Positions 54,846-64,000 of a DNA stretch of 64,000 nucleotides are shown here, in pieces. The stretch comes from Pomphorhynchus laevis. Taxonomy: Eukaryota; Acanthocephala; Palaeacanthocephala; Echinorhynchida; Pomphorhynchidae. How positions within the stretch are numbered: the stretch's first letter is position 1; each line of letters opens with the position of its first letter. The stretch is from positions 278,341 to 342,340 of the forward strand of contig WNNJ02001520.1 in assembly GCA_012934845.2 (NCBI GenBank), in the 5' to 3' direction. Both the position numbers and the translations under genes were made by a program. Below the pieces are notes generated by a model that was not told the DNA's origin, did no database searches, and saw only the letters and a list, made by a program, of their open reading frames with translations.

Positions 54846-57290
54846 TCAAATCCACTGGGATCTGAGTCCTCCAACCAATCCAACACGCCGCTCTCCGACT
54901 GAACCACCGGGGTCTTTCACCCCCCTCCGAAGAGACCAGTCGGCGCGGACTATGTTGGGTAAGCGAAAGACGAGGAGCTTAATAAACCTTAGTCTTTGCT
55001 CTGGGGGACGACCTCTAGAGAAGAAGACTAATCCCGAGATAGCCCAGGTACCCAGAGGCGCACCTGAGTTTTCCCATTCAACGACAGATGCTGGGCCCGT
55101 TTCAGAGCCCAACTAGCTCTCTTCAGGATACGTTTTAGTCTATCCAGGTCAGCTTTCGCTGACCAGTTCACCGAAACGGTGAACCCCAGGTATTTTACTC
55201 GACTTGTGAAGGTAGGGAGTGGATCATAGGCAAAAATGGAGGCTAGAGCAGAGAGTGCTAGTCTCTTAAGCTTTTGCTTCGTCGCAGGGGAGCCATGAAA
55301 GACAACCACCTGCGATTTGGCGGAGTTTAGAACAAGATTGGACATGGGTAACTGGTCTTTTAATCTTAAAAAGAAACGGCTGATGCTAGAGACTACGTCC
55401 TTACACCTGCGTCCAGAGAACAGGGCTGTGGTGTCATCAGCGTACACCACTAGACGTTGTTCCCGTTGTTTAAATATTTTGAAGAGATTAATGGAGGCGG
55501 CAAGATACAAGATAGGAGAAAGAGGGGAACCTTGAGGCACACCCGTAATAGGGTAGAACTGACGCGCATCAGGGTCGTCTTCGTAGTAGAATCGCTTGGT
55601 ATACAACAGTATCTCCACCCTGTTAACAATTATCGCAGGCAACCCGAGGGACCTGAGAGAAGAGATAACAAAATGAATGGAGATGCGGTCAAATGCAGCA
55701 GAAAAGTCAAGGAAAACAGCCACAGCAAGTTGATGGCTATTCTCCCGACAGAACTGATGCACTTCACCTACTGCTGAATGGACCGAGCGACCTTTGACGA
55801 ACCCATGGAAACCAGGTGGGATTAAATTACGGCTACTTAAATGATCGCGGATTATACGCGCAAGCGCTTTTTCGTAGATCGATACGAGGGAATTTTGAAT
55901 CGAAATGGGCCGCAGGTCTTTAGGACATGAGACCGGATATTTTTGGGTAAAAAAATTCTACGACTAATGTTGATGCCGGCCACATCAATAGGGGATGGCT
56001 AATAGCATTGTGACGGCCACCTCCCTTCTTTGATCAGTTGTCAAAAGTTGACAGACACGAAAAGAGAGAGGAACGACGGTTTTGGAGGTGCCCGGAAGAG
56101 GCCCCCAGGCATTGAGTATATCTGGGACAGATATATCTCTACTCCTGAAGTCTCCCCAAGGCGGGATTGGTTGTGGTGATTGAGTGGCTCCATAATTGTG
56201 TAGGGAAAGTGACTCCTCCAAAACTTTGTTAAAGCCTATACTACCAATCCACCCAGACGCTCTATCCCTTTAACAAACAAACTTATCTTTCTTGAATATC
56301 TTCCAAAAGGAAAACTGAGAGGGGTCAAGACGAGCAATACTTGCCCTATCCTTACTCAGCTGGAACCAGTATCTGGTACGCCAGTATTCTTTCGAGAGCG
56401 TCTGTTTGGCAGAAGAAGAGAGGTCAGGGAGATGAAGTAGTTTAGCTAGGACCTTGAGTTTTGTCGGAGTGGGACTGAAAATACGACCTTTATAGGTAGT
56501 CGATAAAATCGCAGTGGCTTCCGAAGAGAGATCGGAATTAAATTCGGTTAAACTCTCATTGCCAATTCGGGGGAAGCGCTTGATCGCTGCTTGGAAGAAA
56601 GCCACTCTGATGGGATCAAAGTGGAATCTTCTACGAAACACGGAGTCCTCTTCTATCCGCCAACGAATCAGGTCATGAGAGGTGGAGAGATGTTGCCGCG
56701 ATTGCTCCATACAGAAGGGTTTAAGCAACCACTTCTCGTGGAGCAATAATAAGTCGAGGAGTGAATTGGTTGTCGTGCAATGAAAGGAGGGGACGGAGGT
56801 TTATGAATAAGATAACCGTTCCTGGCTCTGCGGAGTGCTGCATTAATCCAACGACCAGTTCTGTCGTTGAAGTCACCTAGTACCATGTCATAGCCGCTAT
56901 CAATTATCCCATCCAGGAGGTCACGGTTCTTGTGAATCTCTCCTGGACGAATATAGACGTTGGCTAGACTGAGGCGTTTACCGTTCTTGACGAGTGAAAC
57001 TACTAAACAAGACAGGGCTGGACAAGAGTAGTTTAAAATGAGGGAGGATCTTAAGGAGTATTTAACTAAGGTCAAGAGTCCTTGAGATGAAGAGGAGTGA
57101 GGAGGGGTTATATACGGAGTATAGTGGGTATAAATGTGCTTAGGGATAAATCGAGTAATGTCCTGGGGGAGACGGATAGACCGCGTCTCCTGAAGAATTA
57201 TAACATCTGCTTCTCTACCAGATAGAAGCCTAAGGGCAGAAGCCTTCCCCCGAATTCCACTGAAGGATATTCAGTGAAAAAGGCTCGGGA
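54846..57290 (-). pseudogene. LINE D ORF2 (endonuclease and reverse transcriptase), copy 5
   Basis: Starts at ATG 57290 (MVSNPEPFSLNILQWNSG). Endonuclease: LSLANVYIRPGEIHKNRDLL, MVLGDFNDRTGRWI (intact GDFN). The linker includes LLTTDQRREVAVTMLLA. The reverse transcriptase (55028-55762 in one clean frame) has motif A VFLDFSAAFDRIS, motif B TGVPQGSPLSPILY and motif C VVYADDTTALFSG. It ends SGLVFFSRGRPPEQ then RLRFIKLL. At least three frameshifts separate these segments. All RT catalytic aspartates are intact. Confidence 0.85.
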
Positions 57291-57334
57291 TTACTCACCA
57301 TTGTGATGGATTAGTTGGATTGGGAGCCGACAGC

Positions 57335-58561
57335 CTAGACTGGGCCAGTAGTAGGAAAGTTACTCCCTTTACAACCAGCCACAGCCTCGGGTGCCGTCCC
57401 CTGTGCGACATTATCTTCATTTCCCGGAGACCTTAAGGAATAACCTTTAATAATCTTCAATGGCAGAACTTTAGGGACCGAAGCCCCTCTTTTCTTAGAT
57501 CTTTGAACAGCCGGAGATGCAGGAATCGACGTCGTCCATCGAATGGAATTGACAAGATTTCGAATAAAGTCCTCCATGGACGCCAGTGTTGTCTTCTTGG
57601 ATTCGGAAATGAGCCGAATGATGTCATGATCCGTCAGTTTCCCAGTATTCTGGTTATTATTGCTAGATGCCGCCACAAAGGATACCGGACGGGCACTCCT
57701 AAAGTGATTTTTATATTGTTTGAAAACTCGACATTTTCTGGACCACGCCGGGTAGTCCAGTCCGCAATTAATGCATTTAGCAGTATTATTACAACGCGTC
57801 CCAGCCAGTAAATCCAGACAAGACTCGGAACCACAAACCCCACAGACAGGAGGGGATTTGCAATTTGATCTCTAGTGCCCCCACTTGTGGCACCCACTAC
57901 AGTGGGGGTATGTCAGGTTGTCTTCGTCAAGGATGGTGAAAGCGAGATTGTACACAAGAAATGGGTTATTACAACTGTTGGAAAGCAAACGAGCCTTGTT
58001 TAACTCTGCTGAGCAGAAGGCCACAGGGAGGGCTGCTCCATCCTTCCCTTTTAGTTGTCGCAGATTGTTAATTTTAAATTTGTTACACAGATTTATAATG
58101 TCTTCCTCCTCTAATTGAGGAGGGAAGTTATTAATCTTGAGAGAGGCCAACAGCGGTTTCACCTCAATAGATGCTACGTCTTTATGAGTTTCCTCGAAAT
58201 AATTGACATAATCGTTCAAGAAATCTGGAGTAGCAAATGAAATACGAATCATGTTATCAGTAATTTTGACTTTGTTGAATATAATACAATTTCCATATCT
58301 TAGTGCAAAGTCTTTTAAGAAATATTTGAAGAACAAATGCTTTTCTGTTGGTTTTTTAATTGTTACAATGCATAGATTTTGAAGTTTTGGAATGGGGGGG
58401 GGTAAAACCCCATCAAAAGAAACGTTACTTACTTTGTCGGAAGACGATGGGTATACCTTATTAGTCTCTGTTTCCAACGTTGAGATTGAATCGAAGTTAG
58501 AATCGTTGTTGCTGTTTCGCTTTGATGCTCCGTCGCACAAAATTTTACTAACACTGTACAT
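57335..58561 (-). pseudogene. LINE D ORF1 (zinc-knuckle protein), copy 5
   Basis: About 409 codons if started at MYSVSKILC (58561). It has an acidic, Ser-rich N-terminus, then a conserved middle domain (PKLQNLCIVTIKKPTEKHLF and PVAFCSAELNKARLL), and the knuckle YPHCSGCHKWGH followed at once by a TAG stop. The same frame goes on with further knuckles (CGVCGSES, CINCGLDYPAWSRKC). The C-terminal part has a helix (DHDIIRLISESKKTTLASME) and a basic tail. One in-frame stop is the only defect I see. Confidence 0.8.
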
Positions 58562-58670
58562 TTTTTTATGCTTTTGATGATGATTTACCAAGTGTGTCGA
58601 GCACGTATCAGGAAACGACTCTCCACACGTGAGCGCGATATATACTGTAACTTTATAAAAATACAAAATA

Positions 58671-58730
58671 GCTATATTTTGGTGTATTTAATAAAGTCTT
58701 TATTTATTTATTTAAAATACAAAACAAGCA
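58671..58730 (+). mobile_element. LINE D-type 3' tail (plus)
   Basis: GTATTTAATAAAGTCTTTATTTATTTATTT closely resembles the 3' end of copy 2 (46375-46402). It lies right at the 5' edge of copy 5, so it may be the end of an extremely short insertion or an insertion target. Confidence 0.5.
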
Positions 58731-58739
58731 AATTTTTGC

Positions 58740-61700
58740 ATTAAAAAACATACGTCGGAGGTCTCAAAGGATTCCGTAAGTTTGCGATTTTAAGCAAAAA
58801 TTTCTGAAAATTAAAGCTAGATCAAGGTAAGTGATTTAAATCTGGCTAATTCTTGTTTTCTTGGAGGTACGTCCTCCTATTAAAAAATCTACAAATCTAG
58901 TGATCAAACTCCTATGATCCCAATGGACACCAACCATCACTTCAATTGCCTCCTAAGGAATTTCACAATGTAATTCACTAAATATCGAATACTGTTTAAT
59001 TTTGCCAAAACGGTAGGTACTAGCCACCGTGTCTCTTTTTCGACCGATGATTTGGCAAAAGAGTACTTGAAGTTTAGCGAGCAGAATCTAAAATACGTTG
59101 CTAAAATCTCTTTCAAGCCAATCAAGGTAACTGTAAAGATTTCGAACCTGATAACTAACCTAGATGAAAAAAACCTGCTTGACCTGAAACATGATTATCA
59201 GCTTTCAAAAATACGATTCACACCCTCAGTCATTCAATCAAACAAAAACTCATCCTCGAGCAAAACTACACTGGTCAAAGTGCAGAAGCAAGACAGTCAT
59301 TGGTATATTGTGGAAAATGATAATATTTTGATAACCAGCCAAGGAACGGTCAGTGGTCACGCTATTAGGGCCGGAGGCTGGAAGCGATACATTCCCCTCT
59401 GAACCTAACTAGTGGGACTGCTGTCCCTTCTAGTGGCATATTTGCATGTGCTCAGTGGAATTCGGGAGGTGCTTCTGGCCTTAGCATTTTATCTGGTCGA
59501 GACGCAGATGTTATAGTTGTTCAGGAAACTAGATATATCCGGTCTCCCCAGGGCATTACTCGGTTTATTTAAAAGCACATAATCTCCCACTTTACTCCAA
59601 TATAGCTAATATCTATATTCGGCCGGAAGAGATTCACAAGAACCGTGACCTGTTGGACCGTATATTGGGTAGCGGCTATGACATGTTACTTAGTGATTTC
59701 AACTACAGAACTGATCGTTGGATTAATGCAGCATTTCGCAGAACTAGGAACGTTTATTTTATACATAAACCACTATCCCTTACCTTTAAATGCACAAAAA
59801 CAAATTCACTCCTCGACATATTACTGCTACACGAGAGGTGACTTCTAAAGCCTACCTGTATTGAGCAGTTGCGCCAACAAATATCTACCTTGCATAACTT
59901 ACTTTACTGGCGGTTAGAGGAAGACACGATGAGGAGGAGGTTTCACTTTGATCGATTCAGATAGCCTTCTTCCAGGCTGCGATCCGACTCTTCCCAGTAG
60001 TAGGAAATGCGAGTCTGACCAGATTTAATTCCTATCTCTCTTCGCAAGCTACCGCGATATTTTCGACCACCTATAAAGGTTGCTTATTCAACCCCACTCA
60101 CAACAAAACTCAAGGTCCTAGCTAAAGTGATAAACCTTCCTAATATCTCTGTTTCCAACTGTTAGCCCCTCTCGAAAGAATACAGGAGCTCCATGTATAG
60201 GTTTCAGCTAAGTAGAGATTGGGGGAATATTGCTCGTCTTAATCCATCTTAATCTTCTTGCTGGAAGATATTCAAGATGAGAAGTGTGTCTGCTGGAAGG
60301 AGATGGTATCTGGTTGGATTGCCAGCTTAGGCCTGGATAATGTTTTGGAGAAGTCACTAACCCTACATAATTACGGAGCCACTCAATCTCCACGACCAAT
60401 CCTACATTGGGGTGACTTCAAGAGCAGGGATTTATCGATTACCGATATCCTGAATGCCGGTCATCCACTTCCAGTCACCTCCAGACCCTATGCGCCGCTC
60501 TCCACTCGGGTATATCAGCTTTTGACATACAGTCAGAGAAAAGAGGTCGCCATTAAGCTGCTATTAGCCTCCCCTTTGATGTTACCATCATCAACATTAG
60601 CCAGATAATATTTTTATCCAAGAAAAATGTGATCTCATGTCCAAAAGATCTGCGCCGTATTTCAATACAAAACTCCCTCATCTCCATCTACGAAAAAGCT
60701 CTTGCGCGTAGAATCCACGACTTTAAGTAGGCGTAACTTAATCCTACCAAGTCTCCATGGTTGGCCAAAGGTCCCTCGGTCCAACCGGCAATTAGTAAGG
60801 TGCACTGGTTCTGTCAAGGCAACAGTTATCAGCATCAGCTCCTTGTGGCTGCGTTCCTTGATTATTCGCTGCATTTGGCAACATTTTCATTTCCTGTTAT
60901 ATCTTCTCTTAGGTCGCTCGGGTTGCCTGCGAAAATTGTTAACAGTGTGGAGATACTACTGTACACCGAGCGGTTCTTTTATGAAGATGACCCTGATACT
61001 CAACAGTTCTCCCCCATTACAGGTGTGCATCAAGGTTTCCCATTTTCTTCTATCTTATATATTGCTGCTTCTACAGTACTCTTTAAAACATTTAAACGCG
61101 ATCAACATCTAGTTTTATACGCTGATGATACTACAGCATTGTTTACTGGACGCATATGCATAGATATAATCTCGGACATCAGTCGCTTCTGTTCAAAATT
61201 AAAAGACCAGTTGTCCACTTATAATCTTATTATCAACTCTTCTAAATCGCAGGTGGTTGTATTAAATGGTGCCCCTACCACAAAGAAAAAACTAAAGATA
61301 CTAGCAATATTAGCTCTTTCTTTCATATTGAACACTCAACCACTCCCTACATTTACACATCGAGTAAAATACCTGGGGTGTACCATTACGATTAAATGGT
61401 TGACCAGACCAGAATTGATTAAATTCAAATGTCTACTGAAGAAAGCTAGATGGAACCTGAAACTGGCCCAGCATCTGACATTAAGTGAAAAAGCTCAGGT
61501 GCGCCTCTGGGGCACCCGGGCTATCTCGGGGCTAGTCTTCTTTTTAGAGGACGTCGCCCAGAGTAAAGACTAAGGTTTCTTAACCTCCTAGTCTCGTAAT
61601 CACCTACTATAGGACGCCTTGATTGGACTCTCAGGTGTGTGAGAGAGATATGAATGGTTTAGTCGGAAGGCGGCGCACTTAAGTAAGCTAGATTGATCTG

Positions 61701-61740
61701 ATCCCCCTTGTCCGTCACTATAAGAAGACGACAGAGACCT
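58740..61740 (+). mobile_element. LINE family D copy 6 (plus), decayed and internally deleted
   Basis: Pieces in order: an ORF1 piece (59052-59402, ISFKPIKVTVKISNLITNL), a shortened endonuclease (59450-59845, with LSGRDADVIVVQETR and DMLLSDFNYRTDRWINAAF), the linker (59860-60620) and the RT (60650-61573). The RT has NRQL-type decay before motif A, motif B as TGVHQGFPFSSILY and motif C as VLYADDTTALFTG. The C-terminus ends SGLVFFLEDVAQ. The knuckle part of ORF1 and part of the endonuclease are missing. Confidence 0.8.
60761..61573 (+). pseudogene. LINE D reverse transcriptase, copy 6
   Basis: A 270-codon open frame covering RT palm, thumb and C-terminus. Motif A is degraded (AAFLDYSLHLATFS for VFLDFSAAFDSIS), so the catalytic Asp of motif A is retained but its second half is altered. 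Motif C YADD is intact. The thumb (SSKSQVVVLNGAPTTKKKLK) matches copies 2 and 5. Confidence 0.8.
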
Positions 61741-63046
61741 ATTTTTACGATAATGTTTTTCTGTCCTTTCTTTTTTTCAGATCTTTAATTAGCCGTTTTT
61801 GTTATCCGTTTAACCTATGAAGTTTTTACATTTAAGAAAATCGTTATTTTTATGTTACTTTACTAATTAATGTATGCAAAGGTAATTGATAAATTAAGGG
61901 ATGCTAGCCATGCAATGACTCAATTCAACAAACAAAACGTGTCAGCTTTTCTTTGTGAATCACTGTACGTTTATTATATTGTCGTTGCACAAATAGCATT
62001 ATTAAGTGGGATAAAAGTATATATTTGTTGTTGTCAAATGTTGTGAGGAATATTTTGAGAACGAATCTCACATCATGGATTAAATTGTGTAGTTGTATAA
62101 AGTCTATTTAGCATTGAACGATGCTGATTTCTGGACACCGTGTTTTTATTGATTAAGCTTACGATTAAAATCAAAAGTAATAATTTCAGCATATACACAT
62201 ATTTACGGACGATTATAATTAATGGTAGTTGAAGGAATCCGCAAAGCGGTTAACTTACTAAGAATTTGAAATTTATGCTACTGCTACGTTCATCGTTAAA
62301 TTACCATAAAAATATAATAATTAGTATCCAGGGTGATGAACAGAGCAGTAGCATTTGAAAATTCCATGGATTCGAGGTTATCTGTTTTTCAATTAACTCG
62401 TTGAAAGAATAAATAATGTAAACAGCTGAACTTACTCTGTTCTACAGTTTATAAGTTTAGATGGTCCGAATATCAACTAATCAAATGTCTGTTTGAAAAT
62501 GTAAAGGCATACCAAAAATGTATTCTTTTAATTTACCGTCATATGTTATAAGATAGTACGTAATCCATGATAATTTAACGATCAAAAGAGTAAAAATTGC
62601 ATTGAAAGCAAATCACATCGAAGACGATGACGATAAATAAAGACAACGTATTTATTTGATTTAAAAATTACTCCTATTTATACTACAAAGTATTGCAAAA
62701 GAAGAACAGTTATGTCTCTAATGAATTCAGAGAACACAGTGACATTTTTGATGCATTGAATCGAGGAACGAATGAGGAGAAAAGGGAGCAAATTAAATAA
62801 CTACTAAATCTTTCTTTATATAGATACGACAGCATTTCTTGAATACATAATTAGGACATTGTGATAATGTGTATTTACTATTTTCTTTCTTGCATCGATG
62901 AAAATAACCAGCATTATTTGTTAAGTAAGCAATTAAGTTAAATATGAAAAAAAGTTCATCGTAGAATTTCTTTTCGAAAAATACAAATGCCTTTTGATTT
63001 TTGTAAAAAATGTTAAAAATTATCACTTTCGGGAAATCTGAATGCT

Positions 63047-63049
<3 letters not shown>
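61741..63049. other. AT-rich intergenic DNA
   Basis: A 77-codon minus frame at 62793-63026 ends with a cysteine-containing stretch (CKKENSKYTLSQCPN, FKKCC). It lacks a clear start context or splice site, so I leave it as an unproven short ORF. Confidence 0.35.

Positions 63050-63139
<90 letters not shown>
63050..63139. repeat. (AT)n microsatellite
   Basis: About 45 uninterrupted AT dinucleotides. Confidence 0.95.
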
Positions 63140-63142
<3 letters not shown>

Positions 63143-63143
63143 G

Positions 63144-63264
63144 TAGTGCACGGATGTGCTGAGTAGACAACGGTCCAGGATTTCTTACGAAATACGGCAT
63201 TTATACTAAATGGTGTTGCTTGATAGACTGGACTTCGATTCACGACTTTCAGTCACCATGTCAC

Positions 63265-63313
<49 letters not shown>

Positions 63314-63506
63314 AGGCAACCGAAACGACCAGTGAGTACTTCATTTTGCTGATGAGTGTTGCCAGGTATTCATTGGTCGTCTAGAAGTGACATGGTGACT
63401 AAAAGTCATGAATCGAAGTCCAGTCTATCAAGCAACACCATTTAGTATAAATGCCGTATTTCGTAAGAAATCTGGACCGTTGTCTACTCAGCACATCCGT
63501 GCATTA
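63144..63506. repeat. Large palindrome made of two inverted family C repeats
   Basis: Left arm 63144-63269 and right arm 63382-63506 are about 97 percent reverse-complementary (125 bp). The spacer holds an (AT)n run (63269-63310) and a family C segment with GGCAACCGAAAC..CTGATGAGTGTTGCC. Arms match the 13.08 and 13.45 kb units (ACGGTTCAGGATTTC, TGGTGTTGCTTGATAGACTG). Confidence 0.9.
63315..63363 (+). ncRNA. Split hammerhead-like core in family C
   Basis: GGCAACC (63315) then GAAAC, 22 nt, then CTGATGA (63349), GT and GTTGCC (63358). The outer strands pair (GGCAAC with GTTGCC), placing GAAAC and CTGATGA as they would stand on stem II of a hammerhead opened at that stem. In the 63.7-kb copy (minus strand) the same positions are GGCAGCC and GGCTGCC, a compensatory change. 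Stems I and III cannot be drawn convincingly, so the function is uncertain. Confidence 0.35.
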
Positions 63507-63544
63507 CTAATGTATTCTATATAATTATAATAAGCAGTCTATTT

Positions 63545-63548
<4 letters not shown>

Positions 63549-63617
<69 letters not shown>
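63549..63617. repeat. (AT)n microsatellite
   Basis: About 35 TA dinucleotides directly before the next family C unit. Confidence 0.95.
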
Positions 63618-63620
<3 letters not shown>

Positions 63621-64000
63621 AGTGAGTGTTCGAATCGAGCATATTCTTCAGTCTGCAAACTCTCGTCACTCCTAGACGGTCATGTGATAGCCGGCAGCCA
63701 TCGTCAGTAAGATGAACTATCACACGCCGTTTCGGCTGCCTCTGTGACATTGTGAAAATGCATTTCCGACATCTAGCTTAAATTGTTGGTGGCGTTAGCT
63801 CTTAAGTCCAACAATTTGCAATGCAGACCATCATAAACAACCAGAGGATCAAACTTTCGGATGCTTGACTGTAAGAAACCGAGATTGAGTGGATCAATTC
63901 TTTTTATATAATCATAAGAGTTTCGTTTGAATCGGTATTGCTCGAGATTGCGAATAGCAATTCTTTCCGTATATTTAAGTAAGTGTTCGAATCTATAAAT
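63618..64000. repeat. Family C-related tandem unit, runs off the window
   Basis: The start TATATTTAAG.GAGTGTTCGAATC (63614) recurs at 63969, so one 355-bp unit is complete and the next begins at the edge. The inside has GACGGTCATGTGATAGCCGG and CGTTTCGGCTGCCTCTGTGAC, related to 12.59 and 13.24 kb. Confidence 0.75.

Larger units (their letters stand above)
54700..58670 (-). mobile_element. LINE family D copy 5 (minus), best preserved
   Basis: About 4.0 kb. ORF1 is at 58561-57335, ORF2 from about 57290 to 54846, and a 3' end reads (on the minus strand) AATAAAATCCTTATTATTAT, that is a short TTA/TTTA-type tail, not poly(A). Motifs are the least decayed of all copies, with only a few frame breaks, so it is probably the youngest insertion of the family here. 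Confidence 0.9.

Noticed and set aside
62793-63026. Small cysteine-containing secreted peptide
   Set aside because: There is no signal peptide in frame with the cysteine part and no splice acceptor in front; probably chance.
1-64000. CRISPR arrays, bacterial operons or prophage
   Set aside because: Spliced genes, LINEs and Penelope-like elements show eukaryotic DNA; no spacer-type repeat array is present.

Overview
This window looks like AT-rich, repeat-saturated nuclear DNA of an invertebrate animal. The clues are a spliced host gene with GT-AG introns and tiny exons, animal-type non-LTR retrotransposons, Penelope-like elements, a Merlin DNA transposon and tandem repeats carrying a hammerhead-ribozyme fold. 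A flatworm, perhaps a trematode, is my best guess, because schistosomes are known for hammerhead-bearing repeats (SM-alpha), Penelope-like elements, Merlin transposons and small exons. The abundance of a Jockey/I-like LINE fits that guess less well, so the assignment is uncertain.

Layout. 1-4500: nested debris of two LINE families (here A and B), with inverted LINE A tails at both ends. 5083-23345 (+): a host gene in six small exons that reads as TRAP-delta/SSR4, the translocon-associated protein delta subunit (176 residues). Its introns hold a rotted LINE (family C), a tandem pair of hammerhead-bearing repeats, another repeat cluster, a 2.4-kb GAT/GAC/GAA minisatellite and a Penelope-like fossil. 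The long acidic open frames over the minisatellite are therefore intronic repeat and probably not a protein. 23.6-32.7 kb: palindromic and tandem repeats, including a 395-bp tRNA-like repeat in 2.2 head-to-tail copies, Penelope-like fossils and their tail sequences. 32767-34350 (-): an intact 527-residue tail-anchored membrane protein of unknown function. 35-37 kb: AT-rich, nothing recognised. 37-40 kb: a longer Penelope-like copy. 40.7-61.7 kb: a cluster of at least seven pieces of one Jockey/I-like LINE (family D) in mostly alternating orientation, one of them split by a 1263-bp Merlin transposon with 8-bp target duplication. 63-64 kb: (AT)n runs around a 125-bp-arm palindrome and a further tandem repeat.

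The two host genes show no functional link in this sequence. Apart from TRAP-delta, the most interesting content is RNA-like: at least one repeat family carries a nearly canonical hammerhead ribozyme, in the same window as reverse transcriptases (Penelope-like and LINE) that could have copied such RNAs.
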